Source: Candidatus Woesearchaeota archaeon (GTDB lineage Archaea; Nanobdellota; Nanobdellia; Woesearchaeales; B29-G15). Taken from it: a stretch of 64,000 nucleotides of DNA. The notes below the pieces were generated by a model. It saw only the letters and a list, made by a program, of their open reading frames with translations. It searched no databases and had not been told where the DNA came from. The stretch covers positions 1 through 64,000 of the forward strand of contig JAFCCU010000004.1 in assembly GCA_017610005.1 (NCBI GenBank), in the 5' to 3' direction. The position numbers and the translations under genes were made by a program. This document shows positions 25,901 to 33,008 of this stretch, in pieces; positions within the stretch are counted from its first letter, which is position 1; each line of letters starts with the position of its first letter.

Positions 25901-27713
25901 GAAGGTCACTGGCTCAGGCGGAGCAGAAGGGGATGGTTCACAAAATAAAACCATTGTAGACAAAGGGGGTGCTTATGGGCTTATGTTAAATGGTACAGGA
26001 GATGTGCTTATAGGTAGAATCAACGACAAAACTGTTTCCTATGCTGTTGCAAACCCTCTAGCCTGGCATTACCATGTGATGACTTATGATGGTGCAAACA
26101 TTAAACTTTATATTGATGGAACACTTGTTAACACTACAGCTTACTCTTCGGCAATCACTGTTAACACAAATGAAACATTAATAGGAGATTATTTCTCTGG
26201 ATTAATAGATGAAGTGAAAATTTTCAACGCCACCCTTTCGCAACAGGAGATAACTAATATGTACAATGAAGGACTTGATTTAAGAAGCTCGGTTCTTGTT
26301 GCCAATGAAACAGTAGAAGGAGATAATTTCACAGCAATGATTTGGGGGAGTGATAACATTCTCCTATCAGCTAATTACACATCAAATTGGATTGAAATAC
26401 AAAATTCACCACCAACACTAATAGGAATTTCAGTTGGAACTGATCCTATTGCAGGGGGGCAAACTCAAACAGTTACTGCAACAACCCCAAGAGATAATGA
26501 CCAAGAGAACCTGTATATGTATTGTTGTAATGATACTGATGATTCCTGCACCCCAAGTTCATCAGTAAATGTATGTGTGGAAAGTGATTATGCTTATCCT
26601 TATTCGGGAATGGAGTGTACATGGGCAACCCCTTATGTTGATGAAAATCCATTTTATGTCAGATGTGTAACAAATGATGGGACTACTTCTTCGGCAATTA
26701 TCAGTGATTCTTTTGTGGTTGATTCAACAGCTCCAACTGTTGACGTTTTAGACCCCCCAAATAATTATGTAAGGGGTACGCAAGAGATTAATGCAAGTGT
26801 ATCTGATGCAGGAGTTGGTTTAAAAGATAACTCCTGTAAATGGTCGTTTGAAGAATCAGGAGTTTCTTGGACTGCTGGAAGTGATGATTTTGCACAAGAA
26901 GATGCTAGCGGAAAGTGCTATTATGACCTCGACACATCAGGATATGATGACGGGACGCTCTACATAATCAATTGGACAGTTAACGACACTATAAACAATA
27001 AAGGAAATGATTCTGATGCAGAATCTGCTTATGTTTGCAATGAACTTGATGTAGCTAACTGTGGTCAAGCCTGCGAAGATCAAACAAGCCCTGATCATTT
27101 TTATAATGGGGGAGGATTCCACACTTTTGATTTTGAAGCAGGAACAACTGCAAATTGTTGCGAAGATGATGTTGCAGAAACTTTTGTGAATTATACAATT
27201 GGTGCAAGTTGGTATATTTCATGTTGTGATAATGCAGGGGACTGTGTTGACGAAACAAGTACTTGTAGGGATGGCATCGAAGGGACTGGAAGCGGAAACT
27301 GTAATGATGGATTTGACAATGACTGTGATTCTTTAATAGATTTTTTAGATGATGAATGTTGTCCAACTGTTTCAGGATCACTCTTTGTTGTGCAAAATGC
27401 AACTAGAAAAAATTGCACCATGGTTGATGAAGACGGAGACATGTCAATTTTAGGAGATCTAACAACAAGTTGTGGAGATTCTCCGGGTGCAAATGATTTT
27501 ATTGTGAGGACAAATGCAGGTTCAGTTGTCTTTTTTGTAGATAGCGATAATTGCAATGCCTGTCTTGCAGGCACAGTTAATCAGGATGAAGCAAGCATCT
27601 CTGCAGGTACAAATGAATTTTTAGTAATGAACAGCGCAGGAGATTATGTAATGAAAATTGATAATTCTGGAGATTTATACTTAACAGGATTCTTGGGGGC
27701 TACTTGTGATTAA
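19935..27713 (+). CDS. Giant LamG-domain surface protein
   Basis: A 2592-residue exported protein with a signal peptide (IFVWIIAALIILQISVYA). LamG/concanavalin-like domains lie near 133-333 (LLYYAFEDND...SMDEIMIFNKTLTKSEV) and 1095-1290 (VLNMPFERDN...LLDEVRIFNRSLTPEQI). A third is split: its N-half is near 1296-1381 and its C-half near 1999-2115 (NKTIVDKGGAYGL...LIDEVKIFNATLSQQEI), separated by about 620 residues. Between the first two domains is a carbohydrate-module-like stretch (about 590-730), then a Cys-rich block (about 790-1060). The inserted part contains CPFIYSWNGTEYEYD. Sequons (NxS/T) are very abundant, so it is probably heavily N-glycosylated. There is no C-terminal anchor. Likely role: adhesion to host cells or polysaccharide. 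Confidence 0.8.
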   Translation: MFKKIFVWIIAALIILQISVYAIECEIILTLYDPEDTPVDTISCFYESTDEDKEISCSMPFDKCFMTGLYTLNTDDTSDPLCTGIDETDDFAICDVTPPNMVGTSPAQFSVAVETDGDGSVNASWNVYEDDMLLYYAFEDNDATDWTNESRDGIITGIDEYFDGYRATGQAAYFDGTDDYINISDDLGDPSGATISLWLNATNWNSRAYILDARKGGNWNFTLDDNSGSCAGTDGNLCFDGRAEIVKTQLNWTNSTWIHVVVTWDSTSTIMYVDGINLTTGTGEDPDFGPSIIIGTKYDLISSIDWTGSMDEIMIFNKTLTKSEVINLYLSGLVTHSLHVAPDAIGSEGPYASAIGYIEKFKTNNTWADNFTATGETADVLWSVSGEAGVATVSTPTDYSCKQQKYLNMEGHDVLIKYDVKFAGDAKTGGINYSGVFVAINPNSSGWHDDDSDVNFSGINNSGEWFTVKLYIFGNRSGKVTSALDVDRKSIFFEELINVSSFANSKIGIVSPKDAGTMTIDNFEVIYLEDGISSIDTNSTDIDGPVSPTLKPVGAIDFGSIGMSWDPATDSGTSYYYYLVGIDSSGNPSNLLQNVDFESALFSPWEGDGLTPAATSTDNHYGNYSLSVTTSGVGEGVYQSVEEFTYYKGNNLYFECFVRTVSGTGDIQIGADTFTNHNSSIEVSTTWQKISHAGTVDSGAGSLNAYIKSNESAGISFYIDSCSLQFYDVADVAVGIKDYRLNRTSGGTPGTVYGWGTSTNTQDTGLNCFTQYGYTLETRDDKGTPDESGSSNEELDYAITTDECEYFNIGEGYCLDHKTEDDDDGEDDVCYTRLNEPCVEKICEMPGNSSGNYCWFDDNLNGLVDRSDDCQNVAYNDGCNVTSFNHPSCDVGDFDDMTIGSPNADCWAGTNCYYNDSYSCSNNTGWSYQTDSTDCTAPDTTCCVTEATRTEGDGCSDTGETGTAYDRDTTETRCEATDTGCTEWTWTNVSDACCGDDEGSDTFFDVGYEAGSCEGGAWSDNHCTDSATSAGETSEDYGGPWCNDRPELNTLLLNASSENNYTVDNITVYYTVRENDTDTFFPIVDWRIDGKSIAVLNMPFERDNQSDGTIKDFSSFENNGTGVNGVGWTQYGFIGGAMNFDGINDYINATNHSSFNNTDSLGIILWAKPTTLQSCVLVAKEGAYMLNISASALRGVIHDGSKYQNLSYAISSNEWYLIGLSYNQNQLKLYINGSEAASKAVTGTITANPNEVILGSLGGSTLFFPGLLDEVRIFNRSLTPEQITAIYNQEKNSYSKLVLDMHFGQNASFDSDLDVRDYSQYGNNGTLGSGTQAWAPIWNDTGQIGGSYYFDGLVHYINISDSHSLDPSAVVSIATWVKDPPVGYVEPKSGPEIISASVNPTKVRPGDQMEIKAEITDKHGIENVTAAMEHDKGNDELLLTLVEGTQFDGSWQATWIVHDTVEKAYTTKLTGVNVLGETSSENIKWYDPIGYVNTYEFSDTTNNKAYYKNGTATTPFDYDAEVNAGNYTAMETSDNSRSIVAKATQDGGYDTQVYTFTITETIADISNLTVEWEGYGEDTASYYTNISFWNWSGSSWKEVDNNDFTASTDAILTGAITSSVSDFINSSNKMVAVRVTSKNALESSSCEDVCQAVCSCDWTPTNCWTGGPAPMSCMADGGSECAPNLCICNCAMFCPFIYSWNGTEYEYDTQIIYNISSKSQETLQYRNLTKASANGDELWFQVREEEPETSYIDELFIEVEDSNGEEVVVTKLYPSFASRDLYELLVEDENYLVTNFGDVVDLRFSGVPQLPQGWDRKIRVGARGYYEFYGEQEKPSIHDTGTHNSLNTDYVELRVNADRYIITNLPAGLDLQIIGNSTYNLSSIPASGTANVLINKSGIAIANFSMDFTQDMDFSGITADANSTHSVIHIDTSTHTYVNPSFTLRIPVVDGSNITYICPNAQTITDVNKICSGKYWVTGLTNISGYYHVKVTGSGGAEGDGSQNKTIVDKGGAYGLMLNGTGDVLIGRINDKTVSYAVANPLAWHYHVMTYDGANIKLYIDGTLVNTTAYSSAITVNTNETLIGDYFSGLIDEVKIFNATLSQQEITNMYNEGLDLRSSVLVANETVEGDNFTAMIWGSDNILLSANYTSNWIEIQNSPPTLIGISVGTDPIAGGQTQTVTATTPRDNDQENLYMYCCNDTDDSCTPSSSVNVCVESDYAYPYSGMECTWATPYVDENPFYVRCVTNDGTTSSAIISDSFVVDSTAPTVDVLDPPNNYVRGTQEINASVSDAGVGLKDNSCKWSFEESGVSWTAGSDDFAQEDASGKCYYDLDTSGYDDGTLYIINWTVNDTINNKGNDSDAESAYVCNELDVANCGQACEDQTSPDHFYNGGGFHTFDFEAGTTANCCEDDVAETFVNYTIGASWYISCCDNAGDCVDETSTCRDGIEGTGSGNCNDGFDNDCDSLIDFLDDECCPTVSGSLFVVQNATRKNCTMVDEDGDMSILGDLTTSCGDSPGANDFIVRTNAGSVVFFVDSDNCNACLAGTVNQDEASISAGTNEFLVMNSAGDYVMKIDNSGDLYLTGFLGATCD

Positions 27714-27734
27714 TAGCCTAAAAAGAAAGTAAAT

Positions 27735-28889
27735 CTAACGGACCTCTATTACATCTCCAATTCTTGTAACTGCCCTAATCTCCGGCCCTGCAAGAACATT
27801 TACTCTTGCTTCTATTTTATCTAAAATTCCAGAATAATCACCTGTGCTTCCACCATTCATTTGAGAAACAAGAGTTGGAAGATAAAATTCATTAAAATAA
27901 TGGGAAGCAGAGATTGCTTCTTCTGCTAGCAACCACAACCTTTGTGTCTCATTATAATCTGGATGGTCTTCTCCTTGAGACTCTAACTGAAATTTAAATC
28001 CTGCAGATTTATCTGTAAAACCCTTTGCTAACGAAGAATAAGTTGACTCGTTAAATTCCAAAATTGAACCGAGATCTATGTGCCTCTCTAATCCATTAAG
28101 CTGTTGATCTAGGCTAATGAGTCTCATCGCCCTCCATGTAGTAAAATGATCCAATTGACCGGGTATTGACCAAAGATTACATTCAAGGCATCTGGGAGCA
28201 TATGCATTTAAATCGCCTACTTCTAACACGTCTCCTTCATAGTTCTCAATTGTTTGAGTAGTTTTATCAAATAATTTTGCAGTTCTGACCGCCTCTCTGC
28301 CACACAAGGTATCCTCTGGGAATTGTGCAACACATTGAGAACCATTATTAACGATACTTGTAGAAAGTTTAGAAATCAACAAAGTATCATAAAAACCATC
28401 CCTTAAAACAAAAGGGGCCTCTTTACCATTAAAGTCAAGACCAGTAACTAATGTCTTCCAACCTTGAAGATAAGCAATTATTAAAAATTCGTAAACAGAT
28501 GATCCAAAGAAATGAAGTTCATCAAACCCCAAGAATTTTTCAACTTGGTCATTTGGTTTCCCATATTTATCAAAATGAGAAGTTAATTGCTTTTTCATTA
28601 AAAGTTCAGCATTATAAGCACTGGTAACAGAATGAGTTATTGCTGCTACTGCTGGCGAGGAAATTCTCCTATTCTCTCCATCCGAATTTGCCTGGTGAAA
28701 ACTAAGTTCTCTTCCAGAATCATACCTTCCCACATCTAAAGAATGATTAATAATTAGATATAAGTATTGAGAGGGTGCTTGCTCAATCAAAGGGAGTTTA
28801 GTATTGGCCCTTGCTTCCTGACGAGAGGTTTTTCCCCCTGCCATAGGCGTTAATTCAACAGAAATACTGCCTACATTGCTCTTATTCAT
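27735..28889 (-). CDS. Divergent thymidine-kinase-1-like protein
   Basis: A 384-residue protein, about twice normal TK1 length. VELTPMAGGKTSRQ (about 11-24) corresponds to the TK1 P-loop (GPMFSGKTT), with the first Gly replaced by Thr. SLDVGRYDSGRELSFHQANS resembles the TK1 segment with D.RY followed by the SH element. FDELHFFGSSVYEF matches DEAQFF with the catalytic Glu, and GWKTLVTGLDFNGKEAPF matches the following strand (VIVAGLDxDFxGEPF). RCLECNLW lines up with the zinc Cys pair. The C-terminal 130 residues are additional and helical. It may be a nucleoside kinase with altered specificity or a repurposed regulator. It is alone with a TrmB gene upstream. Confidence 0.55.
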   Translation of the reverse strand: MNKSNVGSISVELTPMAGGKTSRQEARANTKLPLIEQAPSQYLYLIINHSLDVGRYDSGRELSFHQANSDGENRRISSPAVAAITHSVTSAYNAELLMKKQLTSHFDKYGKPNDQVEKFLGFDELHFFGSSVYEFLIIAYLQGWKTLVTGLDFNGKEAPFVLRDGFYDTLLISKLSTSIVNNGSQCVAQFPEDTLCGREAVRTAKLFDKTTQTIENYEGDVLEVGDLNAYAPRCLECNLWSIPGQLDHFTTWRAMRLISLDQQLNGLERHIDLGSILEFNESTYSSLAKGFTDKSAGFKFQLESQGEDHPDYNETQRLWLLAEEAISASHYFNEFYLPTLVSQMNGGSTGDYSGILDKIEARVNVLAGPEIRAVTRIGDVIEVR

Positions 28890-28971
28890 CTCAGGTATTA
28901 AAGAATCAAAGAACCATTAATAAAGACTTATATAATAGAAAATAGTTAAAAGAAAATAAGGTTTAAAAAGT

Positions 28972-29781
28972 TTATTTGATCTGATCAGGAGTCTTTAATT
29001 TATCCCAAGTTGCATCAAACATGATAGACATACTAGATGCAAAGAAAGGGGAATTAACCCATATTCCAAGATCATAACTAGGATTAACTTCGCGATCATG
29101 AGTAACCATAAACACTAATTGTTTTCCATCTACAACTAAAAATCTTGATTGTGCATCTGTGTGCCTCACTCTTGCATATTTTTGAATCTCAGATATTGAC
29201 TTTTTCATCTTAGAATCAAGAGGTGCTGCAATTCTAATATCCACATTACGGTCATTTGCTGATTTAAATTCCTTAAACAATTTTTCAAACTTTCTAACAA
29301 TACCTGTTGATGTTGTCATAACATAAATAGATTTTTCAGCACTTTTCATGATTGTAGACAGTTGACTATAAATGTTTTTTCTTCCCCTCAGGAGTCCGGA
29401 AAGATCTTCTGGATCTACTTTATCGATTCCATGCTTATGTAAAAGATTAAGTTCTTCCATTAATTCAGTTTTTCTAATAGATTCAAGTTTTTCTGCAGCA
29501 GTTTCTGCTTTATTAATCATTCCCTTCTTAACTCTTTCAACAACTTCTTCAGGAGGTACAGCAATATATCTTAAGGGTTTACCAATCTTAGAAATAATAA
29601 ATCCTTTTTTCTCAAGGCTTTCAAGCACATCATAACACCGAGATCTTGGAACTGAAGCAATTTCAGAAAGTTCTCCTGCGGTTGCAACCCCTCGAGAAAG
29701 TAATGCAGCCCAAAGTTTAGATTCGTAGCTGTTTAATCCGAATAGTGATAGTTTGTCTATGAAAAACTTATTGACGATCAT
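28972..29781 (-). CDS. TrmB-family transcriptional regulator
   Basis: A 269-residue archaeal regulator. The N-terminal winged helix (about 10-80) contains FGLNSYESKLWAALLSRG, ASVPRSRCYDVLESLEKKG and PLRYIAVPPEEVVE, all TrmB/DUF118-like. A coiled coil links to a C-terminal phospholipase-D-like effector domain (about 125-265) with SIYVMTTSTGIVRKFEKLF. Classical TrmB proteins sense sugars through this domain; some DPANN paralogues do not. The stop codon lies about 80 bases from the TK-like start. Its promoter lies at the edge of the probable origin. Confidence 0.85.
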   Translation of the reverse strand: MIVNKFFIDKLSLFGLNSYESKLWAALLSRGVATAGELSEIASVPRSRCYDVLESLEKKGFIISKIGKPLRYIAVPPEEVVERVKKGMINKAETAAEKLESIRKTELMEELNLLHKHGIDKVDPEDLSGLLRGRKNIYSQLSTIMKSAEKSIYVMTTSTGIVRKFEKLFKEFKSANDRNVDIRIAAPLDSKMKKSISEIQKYARVRHTDAQSRFLVVDGKQLVFMVTHDREVNPSYDLGIWVNSPFFASSMSIMFDATWDKLKTPDQIK

Positions 29782-29876
29782 ATTGTGGCCCTCCTTGATG
29801 ATTAGCTATCTTTGAGTAGTAATTATCTATCCTTTTTAAAGGTATCGTTTTTTGTCATCAATAGGTAGTCCATAAA

Positions 29877-30342
29877 CTCCCTACCCATTATTTCCATTAG
29901 AACCAGTGATTCCGCGTATAAATTATGTATAAATATAGTCAGAAGATTGAAGTTGGAAGTGAGGCGTATTGAGCATTTGTCAATCTGCAATATTTTACAT
30001 TCTAAATTTGAATGATTTTATCCAAAAAACATATTTTAAATTTATACTGTAAACTTTTTACTTCTGACTTTAGACTTCTGACTTCTGACTTTAGACTTTA
30101 GACTTTAGACTTCTGACTTCAAACTTCTGACTTCAAACTTCTGACTTCAAACTTCATTTCTCTCTTACTCCTTCATTTCCTATGGAGATACTCTTTATCT
30201 TTCTTTATTATTATTTACTATATTGAAAATAATTATTATTATATATTACTTTCCACAGGAAATCGAGGGGTAGGTGTTTAGCAGAATTTTATATATATTT
30301 ACTATGCTATAAATCTTTAAATACCCTTACTTCCTTTGGAAC
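29877..30342. other. Probable chromosomal replication origin (oriC)
   Basis: Upstream of orc1 lie four sites resembling archaeal origin recognition boxes: 29877-29903 (minus, GTTCTAATGGAAATAATGGG), 30167-30187 (minus, CTCCATAGGAAATGAAGGAG), 30249-30276 (plus, CTTTCCACAGGAAATCGAGG plus GG) and 30321-30342 (minus, GTTCCAAAGGAAGTAAGGG). The middle pair is in inverted orientation around a 61-base stretch (30188-30248) with only 6 G or C, a natural unwinding element. This is the classical euryarchaeal layout: inverted boxes flanking an AT-rich element next to cdc6/orc1. The neighbouring polB and polC genes, as in Pyrococcus, support the call. Confidence 0.75.
30051..30154 (-). repeat. Heptamer array beside the origin
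   Basis: About fourteen tandem heptamers. Read on the minus strand they are mixtures of AAGTTTG, AAGTCAG and AAGTCTA. The array ends 13 bases before the first of the inverted origin boxes. The same heptamer family recurs at 36519, 38922, 39173, 57641 and 61890 in this window. A weaker trace lies at 29938-29965. Confidence 0.9.
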
Positions 30343-30347
30343 TTTTT

Positions 30348-31559
30348 ATGGTCAAAGATCAATTAGGCGAATTTTTTGAAGATTTTCTAAAAAAAGAGTC
30401 AATTTTTACAAATAAGAATTTTTTAGGTACTTCTTATACTCCAGATACCATTCTTCATAGGGAAGATCAAATCAAGTTAATTGCAGATATTCTTGCACCT
30501 CTATTAAAAATGGAGAAGCCTTCAAATCTATTTGTGTATGGAAAGACTGGGACTGGTAAAACTGTTTCTGTGAAATACACTACTGACCAAATTGAGAAAG
30601 TTGCAGCAAAACATAACAAACCAATCAAGGTATGTTATCTAAATTGCAAATTAAAGAAGATCGCAGATACTGAATATAGGTTGATTGCCCATATTGCTAG
30701 GATGTTTGGAAAAGCAATCCCCCCTACTGGCCTCCCTACTGATGAGGTGTATAATATATTTTACAAAGCAGTTGATTCAGAAAAACAATTAGTTGTTTTG
30801 GTATTAGATGAGATTGATCAGTTAATTAAAAAAGCAGGAGATGAGATATTATATAATCTTACAAGAATTAATGAACAACTATCTCTCTCACAAGTTTGTG
30901 TCATTGGCATTTCAAATGATCTGATGTTTATTGATAACATTGATCCAAGAGTCAAATCTAGTTTATCTGAAGAAGATTTAGTATTTCCTCCTTACAATGC
31001 AATTCAAATACAGGAGATTTTACATGAACGTGCTAAACTTTCATTTCGGCCTGGTTCCATTGGTGCAGGCGTAATTGAAAAGACAGCAGCATTTGCAGCA
31101 AGGGAACATGGAGACGCAAGAAGGGCATTAGACTTATTAAGGGTCGCAGGAGAACTAGCAGATCGGGAAGATTCTTCTAAGGTGGAGATTAAGCATTTGG
31201 ATGATGCAGAAGGAAAAATTGAGAGAGATCGGGTAATTGATATTGTATCTACCTATCCTAAACAATTTCAAGTAGTATTATATGCAATAATGGTTTTACG
31301 TAAGACTCAAAAAGGGGCGTTATTTACTGGAGAGATTTATGAAATTTACAAGGACTTTTGTAAAAATGTAGGGGTCTCTCCATTGACTCAAAGAAGAGTA
31401 TCAGATATTTTGGGGGAGCTTGATATGCTGGGGTTAATTAACGCCAAAGTAATTTCCAAGGGGAGGTATGGTAGGACAAGGGAGATTTCGCTTGCCATAC
31501 CACAAAATACAATTCCCAAGGTTGAGGAAATTCTGGTTACAACCCTCCATATCCGCTAA
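30348..31559 (+). CDS. cdc6: Orc1/Cdc6 replication initiator
   Basis: A 403-residue AAA+ initiator that binds origin boxes and loads MCM. ATG 30348 is preferred to the TTG at 30336 of the ORF track. Walker A is VYGKTGTGKT; Walker B is VVLVLDEIDQLI; sensor regions lie around VIGISNDLMF and DPRVKSSLSEE; and EHGDARRALDLLRVAGE is the sensor 2/lid motif. A winged-helix domain follows (about 300-403, with LTQRRVSDILGELDMLGLI). An origin-box-like site sits between the TATA-like sequence (about 30315) and the start codon, suggesting self-repression. It is 9 bases from polB. Confidence 0.96.
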   Translation: MVKDQLGEFFEDFLKKESIFTNKNFLGTSYTPDTILHREDQIKLIADILAPLLKMEKPSNLFVYGKTGTGKTVSVKYTTDQIEKVAAKHNKPIKVCYLNCKLKKIADTEYRLIAHIARMFGKAIPPTGLPTDEVYNIFYKAVDSEKQLVVLVLDEIDQLIKKAGDEILYNLTRINEQLSLSQVCVIGISNDLMFIDNIDPRVKSSLSEEDLVFPPYNAIQIQEILHERAKLSFRPGSIGAGVIEKTAAFAAREHGDARRALDLLRVAGELADREDSSKVEIKHLDDAEGKIERDRVIDIVSTYPKQFQVVLYAIMVLRKTQKGALFTGEIYEIYKDFCKNVGVSPLTQRRVSDILGELDMLGLINAKVISKGRYGRTREISLAIPQNTIPKVEEILVTTLHIR

Positions 31560-31568
31560 TTTTGCAGA

Positions 31569-33008
31569 ATGGACTCGGGTGTTCTTAATTGGTTTATGGA
31601 TAAAGGGCTTTTAATTAGTCCTGAAACTGCTGATTTATTAGATGATTCTATTATTTCTCAATTAAGAGAACAAGTGTTAAATTCTCCAGAGACAATTCCA
31701 CTTGTTATTGATGAAAATTTTATTAATTCATTAAAACCAAGAGCTGCCGGGTTTAATGTTGAAATTGTAAAGTCTTTCCAAGAACCATCTGAAAAAAGGG
31801 ATATGAGGGATTTTGTAGGCCATTATAATGCAAGGTACAATACATTGAGGCAAATGCTTTCAGATAGGCCAGGACTTCAAAATATAGTTTCAATTGGTCG
31901 TTTGAAGAATAAAACAGATAGGGAAAACATTTCAGTTATTGGAATGATAAGAGATATTGGATATACAAAGAATAATAATATCATAATCCAATTAGAGGAT
32001 CCTACTGGCACAGTTCCTTTGATTATCACTAAAAATAACAAAGAAGTTTTTGATCTTGCAACAACTCTTACTTTAGATGAAGTAATAGGAGTTAGTGGGA
32101 TGTCTGGAAAAAATGTATTATTCTGTTCTGATATAATTTGGCCAGATATTCCTATGTTTGAATTAAGAAAATCTCCATTAGATGAATCTGCAATAGTCCT
32201 TTCAGACCTTCATGTTGGTTCAAATATGTATCTTGGAAAAGAATTTGATAGATTTCTATCTTGGATTAGGGGAGATGTGGGGAGCGATAAACAAAAAGAA
32301 ACAGCAAAAAAAGTAAAGTATATATTTATTATAGGGGATTTAGTAGATGGCGTGGGGATTTATCCTGGGCAATATGAAGAATTAACAATTAAAGATATTT
32401 ATAAGCAATACGAAGAGTGTGCAAGATTGATTTCAAAAATTCCGAAGGATAAAGTGATAATAATCTGTCCAGGGAATCACGACGCATTAAGGCTTGCAGA
32501 GCCTCAACCCCCCTTAAGTAAGAAATTGGCAAAACCCCTTTATGAAATCCCTAATGTGATAATGGTTAGCAATCCTGCGATTGTAAATATTGGTAAGACA
32601 AAAGAATTTTCAGGGTTTAATGTGCTAATGTATCATGGGTATAGTTTTGATTATTACGTTGCAAATATTGAGTCAATTAGAAATGCAGGAGGATATAACC
32701 GGCCAGACTTAATCATGAAATACCTTCTCAAAAGAAGACACTTGGCACCTACAAATGGTTCAACACTATATGTCCCTCAAAAGGGTTCAGATCCATTAGT
32801 AATTAATACAATCCCTGATTTTTTTTTTACTGGCCATATCCACAAATCCGTAATTACCAATTTTAAAAATATAACACTTGTTTGCGGATCTTGTTGGCAA
32901 GGAAAAACTTCATTTCAAGAAAAAGTAGGCCATGAACCAGAGCCGTGTAGGGTGCCATTAATTAATTTACGAACAAGGAAAATGAGGGTTTTGAAATTTG
33001 GTGGTTAG
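31569..33008 (+). CDS. polB: DNA polymerase D small subunit (DP1, 3'-5' exonuclease)
   Basis: A 479-residue proofreading subunit of the archaeal replicative polymerase PolD. An N-terminal helical part is followed by an OB-fold (about 115-200, SVIGMIRDIGYTKNNNIIIQ). Then comes a calcineurin-like nuclease domain with all motifs intact: LSDLHVGSNM, IGDLVDGVG, CPGNHDALR, YHGYSFDYY and FTGHIHKS. It lies between cdc6 and polC; its stop TAG directly touches the polC ATG. Length is normal. Confidence 0.95.
   Translation: MDSGVLNWFMDKGLLISPETADLLDDSIISQLREQVLNSPETIPLVIDENFINSLKPRAAGFNVEIVKSFQEPSEKRDMRDFVGHYNARYNTLRQMLSDRPGLQNIVSIGRLKNKTDRENISVIGMIRDIGYTKNNNIIIQLEDPTGTVPLIITKNNKEVFDLATTLTLDEVIGVSGMSGKNVLFCSDIIWPDIPMFELRKSPLDESAIVLSDLHVGSNMYLGKEFDRFLSWIRGDVGSDKQKETAKKVKYIFIIGDLVDGVGIYPGQYEELTIKDIYKQYEECARLISKIPKDKVIIICPGNHDALRLAEPQPPLSKKLAKPLYEIPNVIMVSNPAIVNIGKTKEFSGFNVLMYHGYSFDYYVANIESIRNAGGYNRPDLIMKYLLKRRHLAPTNGSTLYVPQKGSDPLVINTIPDFFFTGHIHKSVITNFKNITLVCGSCWQGKTSFQEKVGHEPEPCRVPLINLRTRKMRVLKFGG

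Noticed and set aside
30051-30154. CRISPR array
   Set aside because: Units are only 7 bases with no spacers; no cas genes nearby. It is a short tandem repeat.
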